From Adiantum capillus-veneris (taxonomy: Eukaryota; Streptophyta; Polypodiopsida; Polypodiales; Pteridaceae): a stretch of 62,000 nucleotides of DNA. Positions 43,704 through 48,009 of the stretch are shown here, piece by piece. Where the stretch lies: NCBI GenBank assembly GCA_014529385.2, contig CM043957.1, positions 87,644,381 to 87,706,380 of the forward strand. Reading direction: 5' to 3'. The notes beneath the pieces were generated by a model, which was given only the letters and a program-made list of their open reading frames with translations, had not been told where the DNA came from and did not search any database. Position 1 is the first letter of the stretch; the number at the start of each line of letters is the position of its first letter. The position numbers and the translations under genes were made by a program.

Positions 43704-43858
43704 GATAATTCTCTCGTAAAAGCTGAATCCAATAGAGGGTGCATGTTCGTAGAAATACTTACGAGGCAATCACTGGGACCTGCGCCAACAGAGGAAGAAG
43801 TTTCGGGTCGGCGGCACTTTCCAACCAGCCTACTGAGACTCGACTGTCCGCGCAACAT
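23117..43858 (-). CDS. FAN1: FAN1, Fanconi-associated nuclease 1 (amino-terminal half, exons 1-9 plus tentative exon 10)
   Basis: Exons (minus): 43858-43763, 38117-37910, 37780-37488, 37405-37226, 37147-37043, 36758-36491, 36400-36338, 36252-36178, 23601-23474, and tentatively 23218-23117. Exons 1-9 give 472 codons with no stop, and all junctions are GT-AG with matching phases. In FAN1 terms: N-terminus MLRGQSSLSRLVGK, UBZ4 finger (Cys83, Cys86, His100, Cys104; the last coordinate spans the exon 2/3 junction), HIRAN domain (about residues 220-290), then the signature GPWFRVSQINYTEISDVEQA and the core helix RLHLLSVPELKQI. FAN1 is a structure-specific nuclease for interstrand-crosslink repair and acts in the nucleus. 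The C-terminal TPR and VRR-NUC parts are not in the window. Introns 1 and 8 are swollen by transposons. Confidence 0.88.
23399..23455 (+). repeat. (CA)n(GA)n microsatellite next to FAN1 exon 9
   Basis: ACACACACAC followed by about 42 bp of AG, in the short intron downstream of exon 9 on the FAN1 strand. Confidence 0.92.
23474..23601 (-). CDS. FAN1: FAN1 exon 9
   Basis: 128 bp. Acceptor TGCACAG|CC joins to exon 8 in phase (LV + AAGFFSFGDG), as FAN1 proteins have an AAGY/F turn after the VEQA helix. It then encodes FEKAFRERLHLLSVPELKQI, the LL-L-V-ELK helix of the core. Donor AAG|GTAAGA. That the phase survives 12.6 kb of intron supports the assignment. Confidence 0.85.
23671..23842 (+). repeat. 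86-bp tandem duplication in FAN1 intron 8
   Basis: Two adjacent 86-bp copies (TCCTAATGTATCAAATCAAA...ACTAACAT) differ at about one position (AACGAATGG versus AACAAATGG). This indicates a recent slippage or repair duplication, 70 bp from the exon 9 acceptor. Confidence 0.9.
24060..24205 (-). mobile_element. LINE copy F, 3' end only, minus strand
   Basis: The reverse complement shows the family 3' UTR: TTTTTGTTTAGTTAG, ATCAAATTCACCATGATGTAACA, CCTCATAGATCATTTTGGCC and GAAGACGTTAATATATAACATTTTTCATTTC. The tail then degenerates to TGCTCTGTGCGTGCGTGTGTG rather than (CT)n. It cuts into the 3' LTR fragment that follows. Confidence 0.8.
24206..24409 (-). repeat. Truncated 3' LTR of the gutted element
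   Basis: The reverse complement starts TGTCACAAACTGCTGACGTG at 24409 and parallels the LTR start at 33517 for about 200 bp (TCAAGCCACTGAAGAGCGGAGCC, then the CACGTTTCACG block). The remainder is replaced by LINE copy F. Confidence 0.8.
24410..24422 (-). promoter_or_regulatory. Polypurine tract of the gutted element
   Basis: Minus-strand AGAAGGGGGGA directly precedes the LTR start TGTCACA. This is the expected second-strand primer and fixes the 3' LTR edge. Confidence 0.75.
25380..25844 (-). pseudogene. Protease remnant of the gutted element
   Basis: Minus-strand frames encode FKALIFFDLGAIENFIHPEFL, the retropepsin active-site region with DLGA instead of DSGA, followed by ELATGKLRK and, after a frame change, VTQKGKPVILKVR. 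The upstream edge at 25844 is the insertion point of the nested element; gag lies on the other side at 31614-32519. With the Asp-Ser-Gly motif lost, it cannot be active. Confidence 0.65.
26823..26844 (+). promoter_or_regulatory. Conserved LTR hairpin (5' LTR copy)
   Basis: CTTCTCTCG-CCAT-CGAGAGAGG, a 9-bp stem with one wobble; the same sequence is at 31255-31276 in the 3' LTR. The covarying partner is at 16907-16928. It lies downstream of the TATA-like box, so it would be in the transcript leader. Confidence 0.65.
26888..26928 (+). repeat. (CT)20 in the 5' LTR only
   Basis: About 40 bp of pure CT at a site where the partner LTR has a short impure CT tract. Confidence 0.95.
27092..27103 (+). 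promoter_or_regulatory. Primer binding site, initiator Met-tRNA
   Basis: TGGTATCAGAGC one base after the LTR end CCTTACA; standard minus-strand primer site. Confidence 0.95.
27424..27852 (+). CDS. Small acidic/Arg-rich ORF upstream of gag
   Basis: 142 codons. The first part is Pro/Arg/Thr-rich. A methionine at about 27541 (MDTLHEGDEHEGGEEEFSP) begins a more regular segment, ending in a strongly charged helix with repeated EREQARLA-EER units (heptad-like, 27715-27850). It ends just before the gag frame at 27918, in the same frame, with a stop at 27850-27852 between them. It may be the amino-terminal part of Gag, as helical Glu/Arg regions before the capsid are common, cut off by a TAG. Confidence 0.6.
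   Translation: MQDKERTSRTSRPPRTTRTQVPRELQNPRSQCMVITLSGMDTLHEGDEHEGGEEEFSPLGGFSDPPPFPSTLRFAPNPMEALVKSMMDMMLQQEVQRATFDREHGQARLAAEERRVAMEREREQARLATEERQAALELEREA
27918..29084 (+). CDS. gag-protease of the nested element
   Basis: 388 codons. The Ty3 capsid region is clear: LTFSNYDGKKDANVIHSWLHQ, VATYLAGDAINWYQ, FQDKLKARFLPP, LARLKEDWLNLKQ and MSFSNRVLQLGTKL. A Ser/Asn/Lys-rich linker follows, then a CCHC knuckle CYHCHIKGHIKRIC (28758-28799) with slightly altered spacing. The protease starts at KGQHFVILFDPGSMHDVISD, with DPGS in place of DSGA. A TGA at 29082-29084 ends the frame inside the protease. The downstream half continues at 29097 in another frame. Confidence 0.85.
   Translation: MSESPRSTSREADSNSPIKEKLTFSNYDGKKDANVIHSWLHQFNAYFATTKKTGNSKVLTVATYLAGDAINWYQAWQQEQLAAHLEGATDSVPLSFNWVDFQDKLKARFLPPQYLARLKEDWLNLKQNGTPVMSFSNRVLQLGTKLRKSDAKRKEAFIFGLDNYIRFDVKVFDPVDLNKAVAIALAQEMKHNKGKPKENKSSQSTSQTSQNPHNSKNGKNGNSSNQSSSSLSEKNSHNESKGKANTIAKPKLTPYEKAKQGILGGYITSEEQSIYSKEGRCYHCHIKGHIKRICYKIESSESKEPTSSINTINENTSVTQVSHDPPIDESLIKCYGHVKGQHFVILFDPGSMHDVISDSLVERARLEVSKTSPFEVTGFAPNMDSLIT
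29097..29357 (+). pseudogene. Protease C-terminal half, out of frame
   Basis: Encodes CDMLLGIRWFCEHNPLIDWATNIFTF, the closing strand of the retropepsin fold (D-LLG--W---NP-IDW is the Ty3 consensus), displaced by a frameshift after 29084. Nothing resembling the RT N-terminus follows. Confidence 0.75.
29543..30277 (+). CDS. Unknown 244-codon ORF before the polypurine tract
   Basis: An open frame rich in His, Met, Phe and Arg (HDILYDEHDSLMNEH; RFHCLRVFDERFG), ending 11 bases before the 3' LTR. It replaces where pol would be. No domain is recognised, no zinc motif with regular spacing, no signal peptide; upstream DNA 29345-29530 has a similar composition (HKHDDLYDNDVIVHTDDG). Possibly the decayed remains of pol or captured sequence. 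Confidence 0.4.
   Translation: MHMISQHALFECFIRHGFLYFSQRLYVIPFHRHDILYDEHDSLMNEHGCMRITHEKMKCLHPRNSHSMSLPWHDTVSERAQEGVSIKHRHFHCDLPQLIDLDQKDKFRFHCLRVFDERFGTPSLCSSTLHAQSLEKTRIFPITLHGMGMFMFLCWKWFEEFSSSKILEEGRSTTIAEVGTLTQPQMTLCRFRHSSKKQALQTLMKFKYRMTHASERAGKESFPRFQTLSTISLDAIQFGTSTSL
30276..30288 (+). promoter_or_regulatory. Polypurine tract of the nested element
   Basis: AAAAAGGAGGGGA immediately before TGTCACGTGC; marks the 3' LTR start. Confidence 0.9.
30289..31504 (+). repeat. 3' LTR of the nested element
   Basis: 1,216 bp, closely matching the 5' LTR with scattered substitutions and small indels. Where the 5' LTR has about 40 bp of pure CT, this copy has the short interrupted CTGTCTCTATCTCTCAATCTC (31322-31342). 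Confidence 0.95.
31614..32519 (-). CDS. gag of the gutted host element
   Basis: 301 codons. N-terminal hydrophobic helix (LQSFQQFLNYML), a poly-Pro segment (LPPLPPPPPPPPPPGY), a Tyr/Pro-rich patch, then the Ty3 capsid core: FKDGGTTVKFSTFSRVKDRKKALQFLEQ (in pieces), AAGFLKDNAMQWW, RTWQAFKRVFARSY, ETMDDYNQRFLDVYFLL and LPSPLQEY. It ends before any zinc knuckle; the nested element inserted 110 bp downstream at 31504. The capsid core is intact for its length, while the rest of the polyprotein is lost. Confidence 0.85.
   Translation of the reverse strand: MLQSFQQFLNYMLPPLMLRLVPPPPTPESTRASKQPPSQPSVPIGGVFRNMMQPSDPDPVLPPLPPPPPPPPPPGYNNWSPYGYPYYPYPRYMPNQPKDFKDGGTTVKFSTFSRVKDRKKALQFLEQFNNIYALGNYTEESKISRAAGFLKDNAMQWWSSIERQPHAPRTWQAFKRVFARSYMTSMFEVRILAECGNLKILATETMDDYNQRFLDVYFLLSFFSSVPLEAQCERYTIGLPSPLQEYCLSKQVSTMQELMDHAAVGYKLMKGKLEFTTEESQTTNNEQIFGTLVTPNLKGLV
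32734..32953 (+). repeat. 110-bp tandem duplication across the primer site and LTR edge
   Basis: Two adjacent 110-bp copies start TAGCTCTGTCTGCTC. Each contains a primer binding site (32791-32802 perfect; 32901-32912 with one mismatch, GCTCTCATACCA on the plus strand) and the first bases of the LTR edge TGTCACATGACGGGGCACC. The true LTR edge is therefore either 32804 or 32914. Confidence 0.9.
32791..32802 (-). promoter_or_regulatory. Primer binding site, initiator Met-tRNA (gutted element)
   Basis: TGGTATCAGAGC on the minus strand, one base from the LTR edge. A mutated second copy lies at 32901-32912. Confidence 0.88.
32804..33517 (-). repeat. 5' LTR of the gutted element
   Basis: The minus strand starts TGTCACAAACTGCTGATGTG at 33517 and ends CGTCATGTGACA at 32804 (or 32914). 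The block GCGCCCCTTTCGGTATTTC relates it to the LTR at 443-1094. Repeated CACGTCA-CA words near 33260-33420 may be cis elements. Confidence 0.8.
33518..34569. other. FAN1 intron 8 sequence without a recognised element
   Basis: No convincing coding region or repeat; stop-rich on both strands. Likely original intron or old transposon residue. Confidence 0.4.
34570..34990 (-). pseudogene. Ty1/copia reverse transcriptase fragment
   Basis: Minus-strand pieces encode LVILYADDLVVT (catalytic box as YADD, copia usually YVDD), EMRDLGLLHCSLGLEIEQ, GGIFLSR, then after stops KPISTPMDPN and LVGSLIWLLNIRIDV, the exact order of the copia RT fingers-thumb to RNase H linker. At least three stops are present. 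It lies in FAN1 intron 8 in the same orientation as FAN1. Confidence 0.85.
35234..35368 (+). repeat. 75-bp tandem duplication
   Basis: TAGTGCATTGGGGGCGTGGG... to TTTTAGGTAAATGG occurs at 35234-35293 and 35309-35368 with two or three differences. Confidence 0.85.
35369..36177. other. FAN1 intron 8, left of exon 8: short internal repeats only
   Basis: Contains two copies of ACCATCAGGCCAGAGGCCC (about 35747 and 35984) and two of CATCATGATGT...CTGGAACAATGGAGGA (about 35778 and 35851). No exon fits between exons 8 and 9 in phase. Confidence 0.5.
36178..36252 (-). CDS. FAN1: FAN1 exon 8 (signature exon)
   Basis: 75 bp. Encodes GPWFRVSQINYTEISDVEQA followed by SCQLV; W-F-R-S-I-Y-EI-D matches the most conserved FAN1 core motif. 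Acceptor TTCAG|GA, donor GTAG|GTAATA. Its partner exon is 12.6 kb downstream. Confidence 0.88.
   Translation of the reverse strand, partial: DHGFEFLKSITRRFQMWSKLLVSL
36338..36400 (-). CDS. FAN1: FAN1 exon 7
   Basis: 63 bp, phase 1 to phase 1. Encodes SFFSLTEDAQCLFVRLSQRK, the FAN1 block immediately before the KGPWFR motif. Acceptor GATAG|GG, donor AAAG|GTCAGC. Confidence 0.85.
36491..36758 (-). CDS. FAN1: FAN1 exon 6
   Basis: 268 bp, ending phase 1 at TTAG|GTAAGG. It encodes the segment between HIRAN and the catalytic core (KQQPSKHVKNFTYLLKAVLQ; LFNARELEFLG). The LFN-E--FL pattern before the intron is typical of FAN1 where the SAP/core region starts. Confidence 0.82.
37043..37147 (-). CDS. 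FAN1: FAN1 exon 5 (HIRAN, second part)
   Basis: 105 bp, phase 0. Encodes IVGPNSQGNLTLGHLPRDLA, the conserved G-HLPR-LA end of HIRAN. Acceptor ATTAG|ATC; the alternative AG four bases upstream would break the frame. Confidence 0.82.
37226..37405 (-). CDS. FAN1: FAN1 exon 4 (HIRAN, first part)
   Basis: 180 bp, phase 0 at both ends. It encodes the HIRAN core: ETFIVGRKFN, a charged strand, then LREPENPKDGNAIKV. HIRAN domains bind 3' DNA ends or damaged DNA in repair and remodelling proteins. Acceptor GTCAG|AGA, donor AAG|GTTTTC (weak beyond GT). Confidence 0.82.
37488..37780 (-). CDS. FAN1: FAN1 exon 3
   Basis: Acceptor GGTCCAG|AC completes the Asp codon and brings DFC, giving the HxxxC end of the UBZ4. 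The rest is a poorly conserved linker rich in Lys/Ser/Glu with a CNCACHEKD stretch. Donor AAG|GTAGAC, phase 0. Reading on through the donor would put the HIRAN domain out of frame, so the 82-bp intron is required. Confidence 0.8.
37910..38117 (-). CDS. FAN1: FAN1 exon 2 (UBZ4 zinc finger, first part)
   Basis: Acceptor CTGTAG|GG and donor TTG|GTATGT. It encodes the first three ligands of the UBZ4 ubiquitin-binding finger (WVQCPVCL ... INVH); the fourth Cys comes from exon 3 only if this junction is used, which supports the splice model. 208 bp, leaving phase 1. Confidence 0.85.
38118..38744. other. FAN1 intron 1, between exon 2 and the L1 element
   Basis: No gene recognised. The last 200 bp may be the 5' part of the L1 ORF1, which I cannot read with confidence. 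Confidence 0.4.
38745..39324 (+). pseudogene. L1 ORF1 C-terminal part with CCHC knuckle
   Basis: CCFNCGGAGHFVRNC is a perfect CX2CX4HX4C motif. It is followed by Pro/Ser/Asn-rich then acidic (SESEAETEDIG) and basic segments, read in two overlapping frames (38745-38951, 38881-39324), so there is a frameshift near 38890-38945 in an A-rich tract. The second frame ends four bases after the ORF2 ATG at 39321 (ATGA overlap), a plausible way for ORF2 to be translated. ORF1 would bind element RNA. Confidence 0.7.
39321..42212 (+). pseudogene. L1 ORF2: endonuclease and reverse transcriptase
   Basis: Endonuclease: MKIASWNIKGI, YALQEIK, SSHSRGTGGTAIGIKK, ILLGDFNMVE, CFTWQN, RLDR, then after a frameshift SDHFPLLI with the catalytic Asp-His. 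Linker 40020-40690. RT after a second shift: NWRPLTMVTTRYKNFAK, EEQKGFIKGRRI, FVKVDYDKAYDRLEW, SVRQGCPLAPLLFAV and the box LSQFADDTNGL (FADD, 41391-41402). Post-RT: LLGIPFG, INHYMTAYLLYFLS, FLWTGDPFKKGAAKVKWD and PKNLGGLGGRN. An in-frame TAG at 41541-41543 and another stop at 42210 break the frame. Confidence 0.9.
42213..43236 (+). pseudogene. L1 ORF2 C-terminus: zf-RVT and coiled coil
   Basis: At 42559-42831 the frame reads FQSIWNKSIQPKQSVLLWLILHK, then CIRCRRVVEDISHLFQSC, the zf-RVT zinc-binding domain found at the end of plant L1 ORF2. At 42958-43236 a Leu/Glu-rich helix (LYARRVANLQGLLDN; ELANKYEEALNFANKLHEE) ends the protein with TGA. Stops and frame changes separate the pieces. Confidence 0.82.
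43661..43702 (+). repeat. (CT)n(CA)n microsatellite in FAN1 intron 1
   Basis: About 34 bp of CT followed by CACACACACA, 60 bp inside the intron from the exon 1 donor. Confidence 0.9.
43763..43858 (-). CDS. FAN1: FAN1 exon 1
   Basis: 96 bp, 32 codons, ending at a consensus donor (CTC|GTAAGT). The start is chosen because plant FAN1 proteins begin with a short ML-G-x-SL-RL-GK-R segment, as here. The frame is open upstream to an ATG at 43996, so a 46-residue extension through a Lys run encoded by an A-tract is formally possible but unlikely. Confidence 0.8.
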
Positions 43859-43893
43859 TATGCTCCTCTGCACTTCAAGTCCCACATCCTCAT
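43858..43893 (-). promoter_or_regulatory. Upstream ORF whose stop overlaps the FAN1 start (TAATG)
   Basis: On the minus strand an ATG at 43893 opens an 11-codon frame (MRMWDLKCRGA) whose TAA stop shares its last A with the ATG of the chosen FAN1 start. It lies in the presumed 5' UTR and could tune FAN1 translation by termination-reinitiation. Confidence 0.45.
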
Positions 43894-44164
43894 GATCACC
43901 TCTCCTAGGGATGGCGGTGGCCGTAGACTTTAAACAAAAAGCGAGGGAATGCAGGGGCTTTTTTTTTTTTCGCCACCAACATGAGGACTGTCCCATACAG
44001 GAAGATACCTACTACTAACCCACCAAATGTCCAGGCATTACAATCCTAAGGATAGAATAAGAACTGAGCAATGTTTCTTTCCGCTTTTGCCATTGTAGGT
44101 TTCTTTGAATATCATGTTGGGCAAGGGAAGATACATCCTTCCTTTCACTGAGCTTTGGTAGTTC
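43894..44164 (-). promoter_or_regulatory. FAN1 5' UTR and proximal promoter region
   Basis: 271 bp between the upstream ORF and a LINE scrap. Contains an A11 tract on the minus strand (43958-43969 region) and no obvious TATA box at a useful distance. Little room is left for a promoter before transposon sequence begins at about 44165. Confidence 0.35.
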
Positions 44165-44554
44165 TTATGATGTCAAAGTTGAAGAGAAAGTATGGATCAT
44201 AAGGGATATAGTGCACTGCCTTGAGCCTTGAAGATCCACACATGCCACATATAGACTGCTCTTAGTTGATTCCAAAGACAAATATCTGTATAGAGAGAAG
44301 TGCCCAACAATATTTTCTCTTTCTGAAAAGATTTGCGATGAAGGGGGGCAACTGCTTGGATGTAGTAGTGACAGCATCCTTTGGTTTGTTGGACAGTGGA
44401 AAAACAAGTGAACCAAAGTTTCCTCTTCTCTTTTACACCTGCAACATACTCCTTGAGTTCTTCTTGTAGTGTTAGCTTTAGATCGTGTCCAGAGCCCATT
44501 GCATATAATCAGCCATAGCAAGGTGCTATGCTTAATTGGGGCAGGGAAGGCCAA
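44165..44554 (-). pseudogene. Second L1 ORF2 scrap (zf-RVT), minus strand
   Basis: Encodes KHSTLLWLIICNGLWTRSK, then CCRCKREEETLVHLFFHCP, the zf-RVT signature, overlapping in two frames. It is a different copy from the intron 1 L1 and in opposite orientation, lying 300 bp upstream of FAN1. Confidence 0.8.
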
Positions 44555-44608
44555 AACACACTTGAACCTATACGTCCATTGTTTAATACTCCAGTTAACC
44601 TTTCCACT

Positions 44609-44800
44609 TCACTCTCCAATGCCACATATCTCAAGCTCTTGAGAATCACCCAGCTTAACTAATTCATGTATAGAAACATAATTGAAGAACCACTCCTTGT
44701 GAGGAGTAACATGAAAACTGACATGTGAGTCAATAATCCAATTCTGCGCAAGCTCAATTTTTGCGTGCATGATTTTTGTCAAAGAATCCACTAATGACGC
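44609..44800 (-). pseudogene. Ty1/copia protease fragment
   Basis: The minus strand encodes NWIIDSHVSFHVTPHKEWF ... LGDSQELEICGIG, the copia protease active site (WIIDSGAS-HV) with DSG changed to DSH. Only about 60 codons survive, bounded by the chromovirus pol on the right. Confidence 0.82.
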
Positions 44801-45802
44801 TAATTATTTATCAAATGAAAATGGTAGGAATCAAGAAGAGTTAGACTTGTCTACTTTTTTAAATGGGTTCCAATATGTTTTTATCGATGATATCCCTATG
44901 GACTTACCTCCAAAACGAGGGGATGATGACAATCGAATTGAGCTCCTACCAAGAAGCTCACCGCCTTTCCTAAGCTCAACAAGAGGAGATCATGAATCAA
45001 ATACAAGAATTGGTAGACAAAGGGATGGTGAGGCCTAGCTCCTCTTCCTTTTGTTTTCCAATCCTTTTAGTGCAAAAGAAAGATGGTACGTACCGTATGT
45101 GTATGGACTATTGAGCACTAAACCATATCACTATCAAAAACAGATTTCTCGTGCCTCTGGTAGAAGATCTGTTTGATAAGCTACAAGGCTCTACCTACTT
45201 CAATAGGATTGACCTTAAAAGTGGCTATCATCAAATAAGGATAGTGGATGAAGATATCCTAAAGACCGCATTTTGTACAACCTTTGGTCTTTATGAATAT
45301 CTAGTCATGTCTTTTGGCTTGACCAATGCACTAGCCACATTCAATCGTTTGCTGGAGAAAATATTTAGACCATACCGCAAGTTCACTGGAGTGTTCTTTG
45401 ATGATATCATCATCTACTCCAAGTCCTTGGAGGTCCTTGGAGGAACACAAGCAACATCTCCAAGTGATTTTTCAAGCATTGAGGGAGAACAAGCTTTTTC
45501 TCAACCAAAACAAAAGCGAATTTTTCCTTCAAGAGATTCAATACTTAGGTCATATTGTCTCTCAAGATGGTATCGGTATGGATCCATCGAAGCTAGAGGT
45601 AATAAAAGCATGGCCTAATCCAAGGAATCTACATGAGCTAAGAAGCTTTATTGGTATGTGTGCATACTATAGACACTTCATAGCAAAATTTTCTCAAATA
45701 GCAGGACCATTACATGACTTAACAAAGAAGAACACTAAGTATTCATGGACTGCTAAGGAGCAAAATGCTTTTGACAAGCTCAAAGAGAAGCTTACCTCTT
45801 AA
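44769..45802 (+). pseudogene. Chromovirus reverse transcriptase
   Basis: Linker GFQYVFIDDIPMDLPPKRG, then FCFPILLVQKKDGTYRMCMDY with an in-frame stop before ALN, LVEDLFDKLQGSTYFNRIDL, SGYHQIRI, KTAFCTTFGLYEYLVMSFGL, the box GVFFDDIIIYSKS (45394-45405), and in the next frame FLNQNKSEFFLQEIQYLGHIVS and LRSFIGMCAYYRHFI. The frame change is explained by a 10-bp tandem duplication, GTCCTTGGAG, at about 45423-45442. Domain order is intact. Confidence 0.9.
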
Positions 45803-46420
45803 CCAATCCTCATGCTTCCGGATCTCTCAAAGCCATTTGAGGTCCAATGTGATGCTTGTGGTGATTGCCTTGGAGCATTCTTGCTTCAAGAAGGGCATGC
45901 CGTAGCATATGAGAGCCGAAGGCTCAATATGGATGAACGGGACTTGGGCATTTATGAGAAAGAGCTTTTAGATGTTCTACATGCCCTAAACACATGGAAG
46001 CACTATTTATTGGGGACTCCATTCAGTTTATGAACAAACCACCGAAGTCTCAAGTACTTCATGATGCAAACCAAGCTTTCTGACAAACAAATGAGGTGGG
46101 CAAATTTTATTTTCATATTGCTCACGTTGCTGGTAAGCACAATCAAGTGGCCGATGCACTTTCATGAGATGACCAAAAGTCAATGCGGTGTCTATAGCAA
46201 CTCACAATGATCTATCTTCTATGATAGGTGAGTATGCTACTGACCCTGACTTTAAAGATGTAATATCAGTCTTGCTTTGGAAAAGAAAGAGGAACCATTC
46301 ACCTTGCAGGATGGCAATAGGCTATGTGTTACCCACTCCCTTCGTGAGAAAGTCATGTATGAATCCCATGCTCCTCCCTATGTTGGGCATAGATGCATTT
46401 AACCTACACTTTGAGGAGTA
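45803..46420 (+). pseudogene. Chromovirus RNase H and linker
   Basis: PFEVQCDACGDCLGAFLLQEGHAVAYESRRL and YEKELLDVLHALNTWKHYLLG are the first half of Ty3 RNase H; TNHRSLKYFM follows after a stop at 46031-46033. The next segment (46188-46421) is the degraded linker to integrase. The first catalytic Asp is kept in the CDACGD motif. Confidence 0.85.
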
Positions 46421-47166
46421 GAGACGTACTTCTATTGGCCTACCATGAAAGTGGATATACAAGAGTATGTTTCAAAATGTGTGGTATGCCAAAAGACCAA
46501 GTATGATAGAGGGAAGAAACGTGGATTGATCCAGTCATTGCCAATCCCTAATTCACCATGGGAGAGTATATCCATGGATTTTATCTTTGGATTACCCAAG
46601 TCTATCCATGGGAGTACGAGAATATGGACAATAGTCAACAGGTTTAGCAAGCAAGCACACTTTATTCCTGTCAAAAAGACTATTAAGGCACACCAAATGG
46701 CAACCGTTTCATATCTCAAATTTTCAAACACCATGGATTACCAACATCCATCATGTCAGACATAGATCCTAGAATGACCAGTAAATCTTGAAAAGGTCTC
46801 TTTGACAATCTAGGTACAAGATTGAATTTCTCTTCGGCATATCACCCACAAACGGATGGCCAAGGTGAGATAGCCAATCTTACGACACTCGATCTACTAA
46901 AGACGTATGTTACAAAAGTAGATCAACGATCACAATGGGAGAAGTACTTACCCCATGTAGAGTATACGTACAATAATATCGTCCATACTACTACAAGAAA
47001 ATCACCATTTGAGATCATAGAGGGAAGACCTAAAAGTCCCTTGCTACTTAAAGTACATGGGAAGATCTTTGCTGCTGATGAGTATAGATGTGACCTACAA
47101 GAATCTTTTCAAAAGTTTAAGGAGGCTATATCCATCTGTCAACAAAGGCAAAAAGTTGTTGCTTGA
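46421..47166 (+). pseudogene. Chromovirus integrase
   Basis: VSKCVVCQKTKYDRG carries the Cys pair of the HHCC finger, and SMDFIFGLPKS carries the first core Asp. The region of the second Asp (46760-46815) is scrambled by stops. The Glu region AYHPQTDGQGEIANLTT is readable at 46822-46900 in another frame, then WEKYLPHVEYTYNNIVHTTT and SPFEIIEGRPKSPL. It cannot be functional. Confidence 0.88.
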
Positions 47167-47610
47167 CAAGCATAGAAGTGCCTTAACATTCAAAGAAAAT
47201 GATTGGGTCTTACTTAAGTTTCCCAAGGCTCAATTGAGGCAAACGACGGGCAAAAATTCTACGGGCCATCAAAAGTATTATGCTAAATTAGCAAAAAGAT
47301 ACTATGGTCCTTTCAAATCTTGAAGTCGATCAATGACATGGCTTATCAACTCAAGTTGCCCAACCATCTGCTCATACACAATGATTTTCATGTGAGCATA
47401 CTTAAGCCCTACAAAGGAGAGCCACCAAGAGAACCAATTATGAAGATCCTCCAAAAATCGAAGACCAAGAAGAGGTGGTACAACCCGAAGCTATCCTTCG
47501 GCGTATGAAGACATGGTACTACAACATGGTAAGATTATCCGACAATATCTTATTAAGTTCAAAAATTATCCTTTTGAAGATGCTAGATAGATGCAAGGAA
47601 TACAGTTGAA
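47057..47610 (+). pseudogene. Chromovirus integrase C-terminus: GPY/F-like module and chromodomain
   Basis: 47057-47323 and 47320-47508 encode NDWVLLKFPKAQ, KLAKRYYGPFK, INDMAYQLKLP and NDFHVSILKPYKG, the module that precedes a chromodomain in chromoviruses. In a shifted frame from about 47440, VVQPEAILRR and, after another shift near 47503, IIRQYLIKFKNYPFEDAR form a recognisable chromodomain (E-IL--R ... YL-K-K-YP-EDA). Such domains guide integration to heterochromatin marks. Confidence 0.75.
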
Positions 47611-48009
47611 GGATAAGATGAACTTTGTCAATGCTTACAATGTTGCACTAAAGTAAGCAAATGTAAATTCTTTCTAAATGAACAATGGTTTTGTCTTATA
47701 AGACTAATCCTCTTTTGTACACAAATTTACATAGTATGCATGCTTAGAATCATGTTTATGATGACAACGTCACTCAAACACCGAGTAGAATTTGTCACTC
47801 TACTTTGGCAGTATGATATAGACTAAAGAGCAGACATGCTTGCAAAAACTACGTCTCCCAAGCACCAAATGGACTAGTCATCCATTTTGGAACGATGTCA
47901 TAGGGTGAAAAGGGATCCTCTACCTGCTAAGAAATATAGACTAATGACTAAGACTTTATCTCTTCTACCTCATAGTCGATGGACGACTATGATTTCGAGA
48001 GAGAGGTAA
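47611..48009. other. Chromovirus 3' untranslated region and polypurine tract
   Basis: No ORF. GAGAGAGAGGTAA at about 47997-48009 sits directly before the putative LTR start TGTCATAAAATC. Confidence 0.5.
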
